A DNA stretch of 36,366 nt from Snodgrassella alvi SCGC AB-598-O02. Lineage in GTDB: Bacteria; Pseudomonadota; Gammaproteobacteria; Burkholderiales; Neisseriaceae. Below the pieces are notes generated by a model. The model was given only the letters and a program-made list of their open reading frames with translations, searched no databases and was not told where the DNA came from. The position numbers and the translations under genes were made by a program. This document shows, in pieces, positions 16,626-26,266 of the stretch. The stretch spans positions 1 through 36,366 of the forward strand of contig JAIL01000247.1 of assembly GCA_000725195.1 (NCBI GenBank). The letters are read 5' to 3'. Numbering within the stretch: the stretch's first letter is position 1; each line of letters starts with the position of its first letter.

Positions 16626-18281
16626 TTACATTTCTGCATAATTCGGTCCACTACCCCCTTCCGAACATGTCCAGTTAATATTCTGGGTAGGATCTTTAAT
16701 ATCGCAGCTTTTACATTGCACACAATTTTGCGCATTAATCTGTAAACGTGGACTATTATTTTCCTCAATAATTTCATACACGCCAGCCGGACAGTAACGC
16801 GTCTCCGGGCTGGCATATTCACGATAGTTTACATCTATGGCAACGTCAGGATTATTCAGTTTAAGATGAACAGGTTGGTTTTCATCGTAGCTTATTCCAG
16901 CCAAATAGACCGCAGTGGTTCGATCAAAAGTTAATTGCCCGTCAGGTTTGGGATAGATAATTGGTCGACAATCTTTAGCTTTTCTTAAAGAACCATGATC
17001 TGTACCAAAATGGCTTAATGTCCAGGGTGCTTTCCCGCGAAAGATAAATTCTTCCATTGCCCCGTAAGCTAATCCACCTAACAACCCCCATTTGAATGCA
17101 GGCCGTAAATTACGGACCTTATGTAATTCAGCATATAACCAACTTTGTTTAAATAATTCTGTATATTGATGTGCTTCGCAATTACTTTCCAAAGTTTGCT
17201 CAGATAGTTTCAAGGCCTCAATAACCGCTTGTGCTGCCAGCATGCCTGATTTCATTGAGGTATGAATACCTTTAATACGTGGTACATTGAGAAAACCGGC
17301 ACTATCACCAACAATCACCCCGCCTGGAAACGTCAATTTCGGCAAACTCTGTATCCCGCCTTCACTTAATGCTCGCGCACCATAGGCAATACACTGACCT
17401 CCTTCTAACACCTGACGAATGGCCGGGTGAGTTTTATAACGTTGTAACTCTTCAAAAGGAGAGAGATATGGATTCTGATAATCAAGACCAATTACCATAC
17501 CCAGTGCTACTTTATTATCATTCAAGTGATACATGAATGATCCACCATAAGTTTTGTGATTTAATGGCCAGCCGATAGTATGCATAACTGTACCAGGTCT
17601 GGATTTAGCCGGATCAACAGTCCAGAGTTCTTTAATACCAATCCCATAGGTTGGAGGCTGAGAGGTTTTATTTAATTCAAATCGTTTTAATAAATCCTTA
17701 GTTAGCGAACCACGACACCCCTCAGCCAAAATGGTTTGCTGAGCCAGCAACTCCATACCACGTTGAAAATTAGCGCCAGGCTGACCATTTTTTTGAATAC
17801 CCATATCACCGGTAGCAATACCCCGTACGGAACCATCAGGATGATACAAGACTTCGGTAGCTGCAAATCCAGGATAAATTTCGACACCCAATTCTTCAGC
17901 CTGTTGAGCCAGCCAACGACAAAACACCCCAAGACTAATTATATAGTTTCCATGATTGTTAAAAGTTGAGGTAATCGGTAATTTCAAAGCTTTGCTTTTG
18001 GTTAAAAAAACCAGCTTATCTTTTACTACCGGGCAGTTTAGCGGGGCATCTCTCTGACTCCAATCATTAAAAAGCTCAGACAAAGTCCGTGGATCCAAAA
18101 CGGCTCCAGACAAAATATGTGCACCAACTTCTGAACCTTTATCTATCACACAGACGCTAATATCACGCTGTTGTTGTATAGCCAGTTGCTTTAATCGTAT
18201 TGCTGCACTTAAACCTGAAGGTCCAGCACCAACAATCACAACATCATATTGCATGCTTTCACGTTCCGGGATTTTTGTCAT
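16626..18281 (-). CDS. Electron-transfer flavoprotein:ubiquinone oxidoreductase (ETF-QO)
   Basis: Inner-membrane-associated FAD and 4Fe-4S enzyme that passes electrons from ETF to ubiquinone. About 551 residues, full length. The N-terminal dinucleotide fold is VVIVGAGPSGLSAAIRL. C-terminal ligands of the 4Fe-4S cluster are visible as the Cys in RYCPAGVYE and the three Cys of CVQCKSCDIKDP, followed by WTCSEGGSGPNY, all strongly conserved. Counting from the longer start at 18290 these are C500, C523, C526 and C529. The start at 18281 (MTKIPERES) is preferred because AGGA sits 8-9 bases upstream. Genes for ETF subunits are not in the window. Confidence 0.96.
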   Translation of the reverse strand: MTKIPERESMQYDVVIVGAGPSGLSAAIRLKQLAIQQQRDISVCVIDKGSEVGAHILSGAVLDPRTLSELFNDWSQRDAPLNCPVVKDKLVFLTKSKALKLPITSTFNNHGNYIISLGVFCRWLAQQAEELGVEIYPGFAATEVLYHPDGSVRGIATGDMGIQKNGQPGANFQRGMELLAQQTILAEGCRGSLTKDLLKRFELNKTSQPPTYGIGIKELWTVDPAKSRPGTVMHTIGWPLNHKTYGGSFMYHLNDNKVALGMVIGLDYQNPYLSPFEELQRYKTHPAIRQVLEGGQCIAYGARALSEGGIQSLPKLTFPGGVIVGDSAGFLNVPRIKGIHTSMKSGMLAAQAVIEALKLSEQTLESNCEAHQYTELFKQSWLYAELHKVRNLRPAFKWGLLGGLAYGAMEEFIFRGKAPWTLSHFGTDHGSLRKAKDCRPIIYPKPDGQLTFDRTTAVYLAGISYDENQPVHLKLNNPDVAIDVNYREYASPETRYCPAGVYEIIEENNSPRLQINAQNCVQCKSCDIKDPTQNINWTCSEGGSGPNYAEM

Positions 18282-18290
18282 GGTTTGCAT

Positions 18291-19241
18291 CCTGAATTTC
18301 CTATTGCACTAACCTTGGCATTAGTGTTTATGTTTACTGCCTTTCGGCCCTAATTATCAATATCATCAGTATAATAATGTACCGCAATTATACTACTGTT
18401 CAATTGCACAATTCGTTGCCGGCGAAATTTGTATGTCTTTAATAAAAGTAATATTGCGCTAAATTAATCTATTTCTATTTTTCTTCAAATGACAGAATTA
18501 GTACTAAAATTCCAGCTTACCAAACAAAACAAAAACTTATTTTTTTTGAAATTTACTTGTTAAGTTTTTGCTCCTTTACAGCAAAACTGATCAAAATAAC
18601 CATTTGATCTACCGAAAATATATCAGCAAAGTTATGAGTAATTAATAACTTCTTAATATTATTTAATAAATTTAAGAAAACAACTTAATACAAAATTCAG
18701 ATCTATTTAAGTTCATATAATAAATGTTCAGCATTTAAACACTTCAAATATTAAGTATAATTTCATAAAATTATAGCAATCAATTTTGCTTCAACAATAC
18801 AGATTCAACTTTTGCATTTATATAATCATTTACATCTTTGTTATCTTTTAGATAGATTAGCTTGTTGTAAAAAAGCAACTTATATAATATCTAATATACA
18901 AATATGAAAACTGTTTTGTTTAGAATTTAAAACATATATTAGAATAATTTTATCAACTAAATTCAATAACTTACAAATTAATGTATTGAATATTTACTGA
19001 CATTACTAAACCATATATCTACATATGTAATATTTAATTATTATCTATAAATCGTTTTTACACTGCCACAGTTTAGTAAAAATACAACAATACCTCATTG
19101 CATTACTTTGCAAGGCAAGGCATAATTCGATTTGAACAAGTTTTGCTCACTGTATATGTTTGTTGACGAACAACGTAGTGAGTAAAACTGGATTTCCATC
19201 ATTAAAGTAATACTTTTTGATACAGATTAAGGTACATAATC
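18291..19241. other. 950-base gene-free region
   Basis: Between divergent ETF-QO and lipoprotein genes. Strongly AT-rich; no frame above noise on either strand. It must hold both promoters. The only clear structure is the hairpin at 19139-19189. The base composition is lower in GC than the flanking genes, so it may be the worn remains of a lost gene, but no residual protein similarity was seen. Confidence 0.6.
19139..19189 (+). promoter_or_regulatory. Hairpin 52 bases upstream of the repeat lipoprotein
   Basis: AGTTTTGCTCACT (19139-19151) pairs with AGTGAGTAAAACT (19177-19189) with one G-T wobble; inside, GTTG and CAAC pair around ACGAA. The 51-base structure probably forms in the 5' leader of the lipoprotein mRNA, or is an operator. 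It lacks a T tract, so simple termination is unlikely. Confidence 0.45.
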
Positions 19242-19490
19242 ATGAAAAAATCTTTATTAGCTGTTGCAGCCCTGATGACTTTGTTCTTGACTGCTTGTGG
19301 TGAAACCAAAAAAGAACCAAGTGCGTCTGCACCTGCATCAGAAGCTTCTGCACCTGCTGCTGCTTCTACTCCAGTTGAAGCATCTGCTCCAGTTGCTGCT
19401 TCTACTCCAGTTGAAGCATCTGCTCCAGTTGCTGCTTCTACTACGGTTGAAGCATCTGCTCCAGTTGCTGCTTCTGCAGCTTCACACTAA
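19242..19490 (+). CDS. Small lipoprotein with tandem Ala/Ser/Pro-rich repeats
   Basis: 82 residues. A lipoprotein signal peptide MKKSLLAVAALMTLFLTAC ends in the lipobox Leu-Thr-Ala-Cys (Cys19). The mature part is almost entirely Ala, Ser, Pro, Val and Glu: four 12-residue units of the type EASAPVAASTPV. This looks like an extended, flexible surface or periplasmic spacer rather than a folded domain. AAGG is 10 bases before the ATG. A good terminator follows. It has no recognisable partner gene nearby. The repeats make it a candidate for copy-number variation between strains. Function unknown. Confidence 0.85.
   Translation: MKKSLLAVAALMTLFLTACGETKKEPSASAPASEASAPAAASTPVEASAPVAASTPVEASAPVAASTTVEASAPVAASAASH
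19341..19484 (+). repeat. Four tandem 36-bp repeats inside the lipoprotein gene
   Basis: Units start at 19341, 19377, 19413 and 19449 (each opens GAAGC). Copies 2 and 3 are nearly identical; copy 1 has GCTGCT where the others have GTTGCT; copy 4 is degenerate at its end. The unit length is a multiple of three, so gain or loss keeps the frame. Confidence 0.9.
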
Positions 19491-19502
19491 GCGCGAATTA
19501 AT

Positions 19503-19534
19503 AAAAAAAGCCGAACTTATGTTCGGTTTTTTTT
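19503..19534 (+). terminator. Rho-independent terminator after the repeat lipoprotein
   Basis: CCGAAC (19511-19516) pairs with GTTCGG (19521-19526) around TTAT, flanked by an A tract and eight T. It also lies just past the minus-strand gene ending at 19562 and could serve both directions. Confidence 0.9.
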
Positions 19535-19561
19535 ATTTATCATTCTTACATTTAACTATTC

Positions 19562-20113
19562 TTAAACAATTTTCTGCAGCCTCAAATATACATAAAAAAA
19601 TTGCCATAGCATAGTCAGTAATAAAATTTCCTGAGAACTTAATTTTCGCTTTATTTCTTTATGATTCAGATAAAGCAAATACATTAATAGCCATTGGCTA
19701 CCAATCCAGAAAAATGGCTGCCATAAAATCATTTCTATCAAATAAAAAATGATAGAAACCTGAAATGGCATCCACTTGCCAAGACAAAATATAAGAATTA
19801 ACCAAATTGCCTGTGCTGCATATTGAAACCGAGTACTGTTGGCCAATGTAGATAAATAAGAGGTTGGTTTTAACAGACTAATTTTTTTTCGCCAGAAAAT
19901 AGAAGCCAAAAATATATAAAAAGGAAATAAATAGAGATTAGTGTGCTTAAATAAATTTGATAGACCTGGTAACAAGATATTGCCGAATATTGCCAATATG
20001 ATCCAGAAAAAACATGAAAGAAAAAACCAGCCTTTCAGACGTAATCTAAAACAATTAAGGCTGAATAAACAAATATAAATATAAATAATACTATTAAGGA
20101 TTAAAGTGACCAT
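19562..20113 (-). CDS. Unrecognised integral membrane protein, third gene of the dapF operon
   Basis: 183 residues, most of them hydrophobic; about five or six membrane segments are visible (for example 2-20, 28-50, 60-75, 98-112 and 118-140), joined by short basic loops such as RLRLKG and RKKIS. No motif was recognised. The ATG shares its A with the TGA of the preceding DUF484 gene (TGATG), so it is translationally coupled; a TTG one codon earlier is also possible. The aromatic content is high (Trp, Phe, Tyr). The context says only that it is co-expressed with dapF. Real coding is supported by the coupling and the lack of stops. Confidence 0.75.
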   Translation of the reverse strand: MVTLILNSIIYIYICLFSLNCFRLRLKGWFFLSCFFWIILAIFGNILLPGLSNLFKHTNLYLFPFYIFLASIFWRKKISLLKPTSYLSTLANSTRFQYAAQAIWLILIFCLGKWMPFQVSIIFYLIEMILWQPFFWIGSQWLLMYLLYLNHKEIKRKLSSQEILLLTMLWQFFYVYLRLQKIV

Positions 20114-20766
20114 CAATCTGCCATATCCAATATTCTTGCTAATACAATAGTCATACTTTCAGCCAATACCGCTACCCATTCAGTAGATTGTTGTGGCTGA
20201 AAATGATTGGCATCCTCATGCCCGATAATTAACACGCCAAGAGTTTTTTCATTGCAACATAACGGTAGTTGTAAAAAGCTTTCTAACTGAGGTTGATGAT
20301 CGAGTAATTGTGCTAAAGCTACAACTGGTAACGAACCGCACACTGGTGCAGTTAGTTTACTAGCAGCCAAACGAACCTCTGGACTAGCCAATAAGTGTAT
20401 TGGGACATTTACTTTATCTGACAATTCAGCATTTATGCGAATAACATGATTAGGCAAAGAAAAATCGCGACTTAGCCCATCAGTTATTGCTTCATGCCAT
20501 TGAGTAATATTATTTACTCTCAAAAGTCGCTGATTAAAATTCATAATTTTAGTTATTAATGTCCGATTAGCTTCTGCATCAGCGAGTATTTGTTCCAGCT
20601 GCGCAGCCATTTTTTCGGTTTTACGTTTTAAAGCCAGCATTCTTCCTTGCTGAAATGATAGTATTTTACTTTCGACCGGACGCAAACCAAATTCAGCCGC
20701 ATGCTCATTTAACCATTCAGGTTGTGCCCGTAAAAAAGCCAGTACATCTTGCTCAGTCATTCTCAT
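20113..20766 (-). CDS. DUF484 (GAF-like) family protein
   Basis: 217 residues. An N-terminal helical region ([25 protein letters not shown]) and a coiled coil (around 40-70, [26 protein letters not shown]) precede a GAF-like domain from about residue 80 to the end. This is the DUF484 plan; members usually sit next to dapF and xerC and have no settled function. Its ATG overlaps the stop of dapF (ATGA, 4 bases), so it is coupled to dapF. The usual xerC neighbour is replaced here by the membrane protein. Confidence 0.9.
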   Translation of the reverse strand: MRMTEQDVLAFLRAQPEWLNEHAAEFGLRPVESKILSFQQGRMLALKRKTEKMAAQLEQILADAEANRTLITKIMNFNQRLLRVNNITQWHEAITDGLSRDFSLPNHVIRINAELSDKVNVPIHLLASPEVRLAASKLTAPVCGSLPVVALAQLLDHQPQLESFLQLPLCCNEKTLGVLIIGHEDANHFQPQQSTEWVAVLAESMTIVLARILDMAD

Positions 20767-21620
20767 AAATAGGTAATCTCCCCTTCAAAAACTGTTTGTA
20801 CTGGTCCCGTCATCATGACATGTGCTTCAGGTTGTTGCTGCCAGAATATTGAAAGCTGGCCTCCGGGTAAATCCACTTTTATTGGGCTATCATCAGCCAA
20901 TAAACCTAAACTGATCCCAGCGACTACTGCAGCACACGCACCGGTTCCACAAGCTTGGGTTTCCCCCACACCACGTTCAAATACTCGCAAACGAATATGA
21001 TTTGGAGGCAAAATTTGCATAAAACCAACATTTACCCTTTGTGGGAACTGAACATGAGCTTCTATTGCGGCCCCTAATCGATGGACAGGAGCATGCATAA
21101 TGTCATCCACCACAATAACTGCATGCGGATTACCCATATTGATACACGTTACATTAATGGTTTCAAGACCAACCACTAGTTGATGAGTAATGCACTCTGC
21201 ATCTTTTTCATCAACGGCATCAAAAGGGATCTGCTCAGAGGCAAAAAGCGGAACCCCCATATCGACCGTAACTGTTCCATCCTGATTCAGACATGGAACG
21301 ATGATTCCTCCTGCGGTTTCCACTTCTATTTTATGTTTGCTAGTTAAGCTTTTATCATAGACAAAACGAGCAAAACAACGTGCACCATTGCCACACTGCT
21401 CTACTTCTGAACCATCAGCATTAAAAATACGATAACGAAAATCAGCAGTCGCAGTTTGGGGAGATTCGATTAACAGTAACTGATCAAAGCCTATACCAGT
21501 ATGACGCTGCGCCCATCGGGAAATAGGCGCAGAGGAAGGATTAAAATTCTGATTAATACCATCAATAACCATGAAATCATTGCCTAAACCATGCATTTTG
21601 GTAAATTTCAGTTTATTCAT
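20763..21620 (-). CDS. dapF: Diaminopimelate epimerase
   Basis: Converts LL- to meso-diaminopimelate for lysine and peptidoglycan synthesis, in the cytoplasm and without PLP. 285 residues, normal for the family. Both catalytic cysteines of the two-base mechanism are present: Cys76 in EQCGNGARC and Cys224 in [11 protein letters not shown]. Other hallmarks are [12 protein letters not shown] at the N-terminus, [15 protein letters not shown], and MGNPHAV near 162. First gene of a three-gene minus-strand unit with DUF484 and the membrane protein. Promoter expected in the 583-base spacer upstream. Confidence 0.98.
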   Translation of the reverse strand: MNKLKFTKMHGLGNDFMVIDGINQNFNPSSAPISRWAQRHTGIGFDQLLLIESPQTATADFRYRIFNADGSEVEQCGNGARCFARFVYDKSLTSKHKIEVETAGGIIVPCLNQDGTVTVDMGVPLFASEQIPFDAVDEKDAECITHQLVVGLETINVTCINMGNPHAVIVVDDIMHAPVHRLGAAIEAHVQFPQRVNVGFMQILPPNHIRLRVFERGVGETQACGTGACAAVVAGISLGLLADDSPIKVDLPGGQLSIFWQQQPEAHVMMTGPVQTVFEGEITYL

Positions 21621-22203
21621 GTACGATTATTCTTTTAAAAACCATCAGGCGTATATGATAACATTGAAGCGAGATACTTATAATAATATTAAACCTTTGT
21701 AATTACCTATATCTGGGAAAAAATGCCATTGTCTGACTGCCCAGCAATGAAATGTACAAATCCCCAATCATTTACGTCGGCTTTTCGCTTACAATTAATT
21801 CATATTTATAATGGTTTATTAATGAATTGGTTGAATTTTTATTACTAAGTAATATGTTAACAATGCAACTTTTGATTTTAGCAGATATACCAAGTATGTA
21901 ATCTTAAGCCTATCCTAAAAAATAATTTTGCAATCAGATGAGATAATTTATCTGTCAGTGGACAAACGATGATACTTGAGTAATCTTCTTGTTTATCTAA
22001 ATAAGTACTAATCCAAAAAAAAACATTTAAATGATTACCTCAACATACCAAATTACTTATTAACTAAGATTGAATAATTGAATGGTTATGACTTGTAAAA
22101 ACGACAAGTAATTTTGAATAAAACAACATAAAAAATGCAATTTAAATACTATATTCAGAAATTATGCAGATATTTAATATTTTTAAAAGACCCTTATTCT
22201 CGA
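21621..22203. other. Intergenic region, 583 bases
   Basis: Between dapF and dgkA, both on minus. It must contain the dapF promoter and the 3' end of the gshA-to-dgkA transcript. AT-rich, with a small CTTGT/ACAAG pair near 22093-22109 and no strong hairpin or persuasive reading frame. Confidence 0.6.
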
Positions 22204-22608
22204 CTATTTACTACTGAAAATTTGCCATAAAGCCATTGCCCATAAAATAACTAATAACACTATTGCCAACAGTTGTGCAGCAGAACCGGTATCCTTGGCG
22301 CGCTTGGCCAGTGGATGTTTTTTTAAAGAGGTATGATCAACAGCAGCCTCAATTGCTGTATTGAATAATTCCACAATCCCACTAAGAAACGAAGCAATTA
22401 GTAAGATCATTCGTATATGCATTTCAAAAGGTAAAATAAAAATTAAAACAATTAATATTCCATGAAATAGCAATAATTGACGAATGGAACACTCACTGTA
22501 AGCAGCCTTCATTCCTTCTAGGGAATAGCAAAGAGATCTAACGATATGGTACAGGCCCTTTGTAGCCGGTTTATTCTGTTGCTGCTGATTTTTTTGTTCT
22601 GGTTGCAT
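22204..22608 (-). CDS. dgkA: Diacylglycerol kinase
   Basis: Small inner-membrane enzyme that phosphorylates diacylglycerol, recycling lipid from periplasmic glucan and LOS modification. 134 residues, slightly longer than E. coli DgkA (122) because of a Gln/Lys-rich N-terminal extension. Three membrane segments and the catalytic signature are clear: ELFNTAIEAAVD (about 80-91) and KRAKDTGSAAQ (about 101-111). Last gene of the gshA-trpS-gshB-dgkA series, 55 bases after gshB. An AGG ribosome site lies about 9 bases before the ATG. Confidence 0.95.
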   Translation of the reverse strand: MQPEQKNQQQQNKPATKGLYHIVRSLCYSLEGMKAAYSECSIRQLLLFHGILIVLIFILPFEMHIRMILLIASFLSGIVELFNTAIEAAVDHTSLKKHPLAKRAKDTGSAAQLLAIVLLVILWAMALWQIFSSK

Positions 22609-22663
22609 ATTTTTATACCTGAAAAGGAAGATACAACTGAATATTTAAAATATCATCATTATT

Positions 22664-23617
22664 TTAACTTATTGCAGCCACTACAGCATCTGCAAAAAGA
22701 GCGGCAACTTTACAATCAGTTTGTTTTGTAATTTCCTGAAATCCCGTCGGACTGGTGACATTAATTTCAGTCAGATAATCGCCTATGACATCCAGTCCTG
22801 CTAATAATATTTCACGGCGGATTAATTCCGGAGCTATGGTTTCGGCAATAAAACGATCACGTGCTGATAAGGGCTGTGCGACGCCTTTACCTCCGGCGGC
22901 TAAATTACCTCTGGTTTCACCTTCTTTAGGTATACGTGCCAGTGCATACGGCACCACTTTCCCACCGATAATTAATATTCGTTTATCGCCGTAAATGATA
23001 TCTGGGATATATTGTTGTGCCATAATGGTACGACTGTCCATCCGCATCAGCATTTCCAATATACTGCTTATATTTGGATCCTGCTGGCTTAGACGAAAAA
23101 TACCCATTCCACCCATTCCATCTAAAGGTTTAATAATGATGTCGTGATATTCATCAAGGAATTGGCGTATATCAGCTGCCCGAGTGGTCACTATGGTGGG
23201 CGCAGTTAAATCTGCAAAATTAAGAATAGCGAGCTTTTCATTAAAATCTCGCATTGCCTGCCCACTATTAAATACCCGAGCACCCTGCTGTTGTCCCAGT
23301 GTCAGCAACTGCGTAGCATACAGGTATTGCATATCAAACGGCGGATCAGTACGCATAATTACTGCATCAAATTTATTTAAAGCCAGAGTTTGTGCTGCTG
23401 TTGAAACAAACCAGTGATGATCCTTATCGTCCCTTGCTCCAATAAAGTCAAATTTACTAACCTCAGCTACCACTAACTTTCCTTGTACACTCAATTGGCT
23501 GGCTAAAGAATGATACAAAGTCCAGCCTCGTTGTGCCATTTCCTGCATCATTGCATAAGTAGTATCTTTATAGGTTTTAAAGCCACTCATCGGATCAGCA
23601 ATAAACAGTATTTTCAT
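22664..23617 (-). CDS. gshB: Glutathione synthetase
   Basis: ATP-grasp enzyme that joins gamma-glutamylcysteine and glycine. 317 residues against 316 in E. coli. The N-terminus KILFIADPM, the block MRTDPPFDMQYLYATQLL (about 89-106), the grasp loop KPLDGMGGMGIFR (about 163-175) and the metal-binding end DVIGDYLTEINVTSPTG (about 278-294) are diagnostic. It shares a strand and probably a transcript with gshA two genes upstream, so both glutathione steps are co-located around trpS. A hairpin lies in the 59-base gap upstream. Confidence 0.97.
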   Translation of the reverse strand: MKILFIADPMSGFKTYKDTTYAMMQEMAQRGWTLYHSLASQLSVQGKLVVAEVSKFDFIGARDDKDHHWFVSTAAQTLALNKFDAVIMRTDPPFDMQYLYATQLLTLGQQQGARVFNSGQAMRDFNEKLAILNFADLTAPTIVTTRAADIRQFLDEYHDIIIKPLDGMGGMGIFRLSQQDPNISSILEMLMRMDSRTIMAQQYIPDIIYGDKRILIIGGKVVPYALARIPKEGETRGNLAAGGKGVAQPLSARDRFIAETIAPELIRREILLAGLDVIGDYLTEINVTSPTGFQEITKQTDCKVAALFADAVVAAIS

Positions 23618-23646
23618 GATGATTTTCCTGACAGCTTATTTATAAG

Positions 23647-23671
23647 TCAGCCAGTCCATGAGACTGGCTGA
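23647..23671 (-). other. Hairpin between trpS and gshB
   Basis: TCAGCCAGTC (23647-23656) is the reverse complement of GACTGGCTGA (23662-23671), with a 5-base loop. It lies just past the trpS stop on the minus strand and lacks a T tract, so partial attenuation or an RNA-processing or stability role is more likely than full termination. Confidence 0.5.
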
Positions 23672-23676
23672 ATACA

Positions 23677-24687
23677 TTATTTTAACGAACGAATACCTAC
23701 TGCCTCACGCACGGCTGCCAACAATGGCTGTGCCTGCTGACGAGCCTTAACAGCTCCGGCCTGCAATATATCTTCAATTAAACTTGGCTGCGCAATTAAT
23801 TGTGCAAAACGCTCTCGTTTTGGTGCCAATTCATCATTAATTTTAGCTGCCAGCATCTTTTTCGCTTCCCCCCATGCCAAACCTTCAGCCAGCATGGTGG
23901 TAAATTCCTGTGTTTCTTGTGGCGTGGCAAATGCTTTATAAATGGCAAATAATGGACTCTCATCCGGTTGTTTTGGTTCGCCCGGCTCCTTTAAATTGGT
24001 TACAATTTTATTCACTGCTTTTTGTAATTTTTTTTCTGTTTCAAACAATGGAATAGTATTGCCGTAACTTTTGCTCATTTTACGACCATCAAGCCCAAGC
24101 AAAGTTTCTACTTTATCATCGACCTGTGCTTCCGGTAAGGTAAACAGCGGTTGGTAACGATGATTAAATCGGCCAGCTATATCGCGAGCCATCTCCAAAT
24201 GCTGAATCTGATCACGACCCACTGGTACCTTATCCGCATTAAACATCAATATATCCGCAGTCATGAGCATCGGATAACAAAATAAACCCATTTCAATACC
24301 GTGATCCAGATCTTCCTGCTCTTTTTCAGCATTGTCCTGCACAGCTGCTTTATAAGCGTGAGCCCGGTTCATTAATCCTTTCGCGGTGTTACAAGTCAGT
24401 ATCCAGTTTAATTCCATAACTTCTGGTACGTCTGACTGACGATAAAAAGTGGTACGTTCAGGATCAAGTCCGCATGCTAGCCATGTAGCAGCTACAGCCT
24501 GTGTAGATGAATAAACTTTTTCAGGTTCATGACATTTAATCAAAGCATGATAATCAGACAAAAACAGAAATGACTCTGCTTCTGGATTTTGACTGGCTTG
24601 GATAGCTGGACGAATTGCACCTACATAGTTACCCAAATGAGGAATACCACTGGGGGTTACTCCGGTTAATACTCTTGTTTTTTTCAT
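23677..24687 (-). CDS. trpS: Tryptophanyl-tRNA synthetase
   Basis: Class I synthetase charging tRNA-Trp. 336 residues. The HIGH-type motif appears as PHLGN (16-20) after TGVTPSG, and KMSKS at 203-207 ([12 protein letters not shown]). Residues about 108-130 ([17 protein letters not shown]...) are the longer middle segment of one bacterial TrpRS subgroup. Located between gshA and gshB on the same strand. No T-box or trp leader was seen upstream. Confidence 0.98.
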   Translation of the reverse strand: MKKTRVLTGVTPSGIPHLGNYVGAIRPAIQASQNPEAESFLFLSDYHALIKCHEPEKVYSSTQAVAATWLACGLDPERTTFYRQSDVPEVMELNWILTCNTAKGLMNRAHAYKAAVQDNAEKEQEDLDHGIEMGLFCYPMLMTADILMFNADKVPVGRDQIQHLEMARDIAGRFNHRYQPLFTLPEAQVDDKVETLLGLDGRKMSKSYGNTIPLFETEKKLQKAVNKIVTNLKEPGEPKQPDESPLFAIYKAFATPQETQEFTTMLAEGLAWGEAKKMLAAKINDELAPKRERFAQLIAQPSLIEDILQAGAVKARQQAQPLLAAVREAVGIRSLK

Positions 24688-24789
24688 TGCAAATAATACT
24701 TTTCAGTAATCAAATTCAGTTAAATTAATTCTATGACAAAAGAATATTTAATAAAACAGTATAATAGATATCAATCCTGCTTAATAGCA

Positions 24790-26142
24790 TTAATCAGGCA
24801 TATTTTCCAATTCGATAGCAGCAGCTAACAAAGATAATCGTGCCAGTACGCCATAAACATATAAACGAATACTTTCACAGTCGTAGACCTGTTTAATATT
24901 TTCAGTATCCGGCATGCCAAGATTTTCCCACTGTTCAAATGCGCGCTTGGTCTGAGCTTCCTCATTAAGCAAGTCCATATTCATAGAGGCTATATTTTGC
25001 TGTAAAGGAATAAATTGCATACCAACTGCATTCAAATTTTCATCTGGTCCCCGATCCTCGTGAACGCGATAAAAGCCACCGATAACAAATCTATCCATCA
25101 TGTAAACAACAGGCTCAGCAACTGCTTCATGCAAAGTCTCGTATGTGTAGATACCTTCCTGAACAATTACCTCGGTAACTTCCAATCCTTCTTTAACTTT
25201 AGCCATCTTGTTGCGTTTTTTACGATTCAGGCCACGGATTTCATCAGCAGAATGGACGGTCATTACGCCCATACCATAGGTTCCGGCATCAGCTTTGACT
25301 ATTACAAATGGTTTATCATTTATCCCCAGCTGTTTATACTTGTGCTCAATACGCTGTAACAATCGATCCACTGTCTCAGCTAAGCGATTTTCTCCTTCAT
25401 GGGTACTAAAATCTAATTCACTACATACTTCAAAATAGGGATTAATTGTCCATTCATCAATATCCACTAATTGAGCAAATTCAGCTGCTACCTGATTATA
25501 GGCATGAAAATGAGTACTTTTACGTCGTGTTGTCCATCCTGCTTTTAAAGGCGGTAAAAGGTTTTGTTCCAGACCTTTTAATAATTCTGGCACCCCGCCA
25601 GATAGATCATTATTTAACAAAATCAAACATGGATTAAAACCATCGGCCAAACGTAGCCGGTTTCCTTCGCGCAATACCGGCTCCAGCGTAATATGATCAC
25701 CATTTGCGGTTTCTAATACGGTCGTTACAGTAATCTCTGGATTGATGGTACCAATTCGTACTTGCATACCTGCATGACGTACGATACTGGTTAAAGCATA
25801 AACATTCTGCAAATAGAACTTATTGCGGGTATGGTTCTCTGGAATGATGAGAACTGAGTGAGCTTCTGCACAAGCGCGTTCCACAGCATCTAAAGCCGCT
25901 ACTGAAGCCAGTGGTAAAAAATGACTATTAAGGTTATTAAATCCTCCCGGAAATAAATTCATATCTATGCTGGCAAGTTTATAACCACTATTGCGAATAT
26001 CTACGGAACCGTAAAAAGGTGGGCGATGTTGCCGCCATTGTGCACGAAACCAGGATTCAATCTGAGCCTGCTTAGCTAAAATGGTACGTTCAAAATCTTG
26101 CAGCTGTGAGCGATGTGTTGCGTCTATGACTGATAAACCCAT
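24790..26142 (-). CDS. gshA: Glutamate-cysteine ligase (betaproteobacterial GshA type)
   Basis: Forms gamma-glutamylcysteine, the first and controlling step of glutathione synthesis. 450 residues of the GshA family typical of Betaproteobacteria and Acidithiobacillus, not related in length or motifs to the 518-residue E. coli enzyme. Recognised by YGSVDIRNSGYKLASIDMN and FPGGFNNLN near residues 44-75, VIVKADAGTYGMGVMTVHS (about 281-299) and FIGGFYRVH-like VIGGFYRVHEDRGPDENLN (about 352-370). First gene of a minus-strand unit leading to trpS, gshB and dgkA; divergent from leuC across 263 bases. Confidence 0.93.
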   Translation of the reverse strand: MGLSVIDATHRSQLQDFERTILAKQAQIESWFRAQWRQHRPPFYGSVDIRNSGYKLASIDMNLFPGGFNNLNSHFLPLASVAALDAVERACAEAHSVLIIPENHTRNKFYLQNVYALTSIVRHAGMQVRIGTINPEITVTTVLETANGDHITLEPVLREGNRLRLADGFNPCLILLNNDLSGGVPELLKGLEQNLLPPLKAGWTTRRKSTHFHAYNQVAAEFAQLVDIDEWTINPYFEVCSELDFSTHEGENRLAETVDRLLQRIEHKYKQLGINDKPFVIVKADAGTYGMGVMTVHSADEIRGLNRKKRNKMAKVKEGLEVTEVIVQEGIYTYETLHEAVAEPVVYMMDRFVIGGFYRVHEDRGPDENLNAVGMQFIPLQQNIASMNMDLLNEEAQTKRAFEQWENLGMPDTENIKQVYDCESIRLYVYGVLARLSLLAAAIELENMPD

Positions 26143-26266
26143 ATTTCAAACCTTTCTACATATAGGGTGCTAATCATCTTTGCACTCCGAATAATTATTA
26201 TAACAATAAAAAAAGTATAGCTTATATTGTTTAGCTACCAAAATTCTTTCGTTATTAAAATATTTA

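Noticed and set aside
19297..19614. Leu-rich frame overlapping the repeat lipoprotein
   Set aside because: It is the shifted reading of the GCT/GTT repeat codons; the real frame has a signal peptide and lipobox.
20029..20042. TTCAGACG, resembling the Neisseria gonorrhoeae/meningitidis uptake sequence
   Set aside because: Only 8 of the 10 core bases match and it is a single copy inside a coding gene.
21723..21848. 41-codon plus-strand frame upstream of dapF with GGGA before its ATG
   Set aside because: No hydrophobic or family signal and it opposes the dapF promoter region; the ribosome-site match is short.
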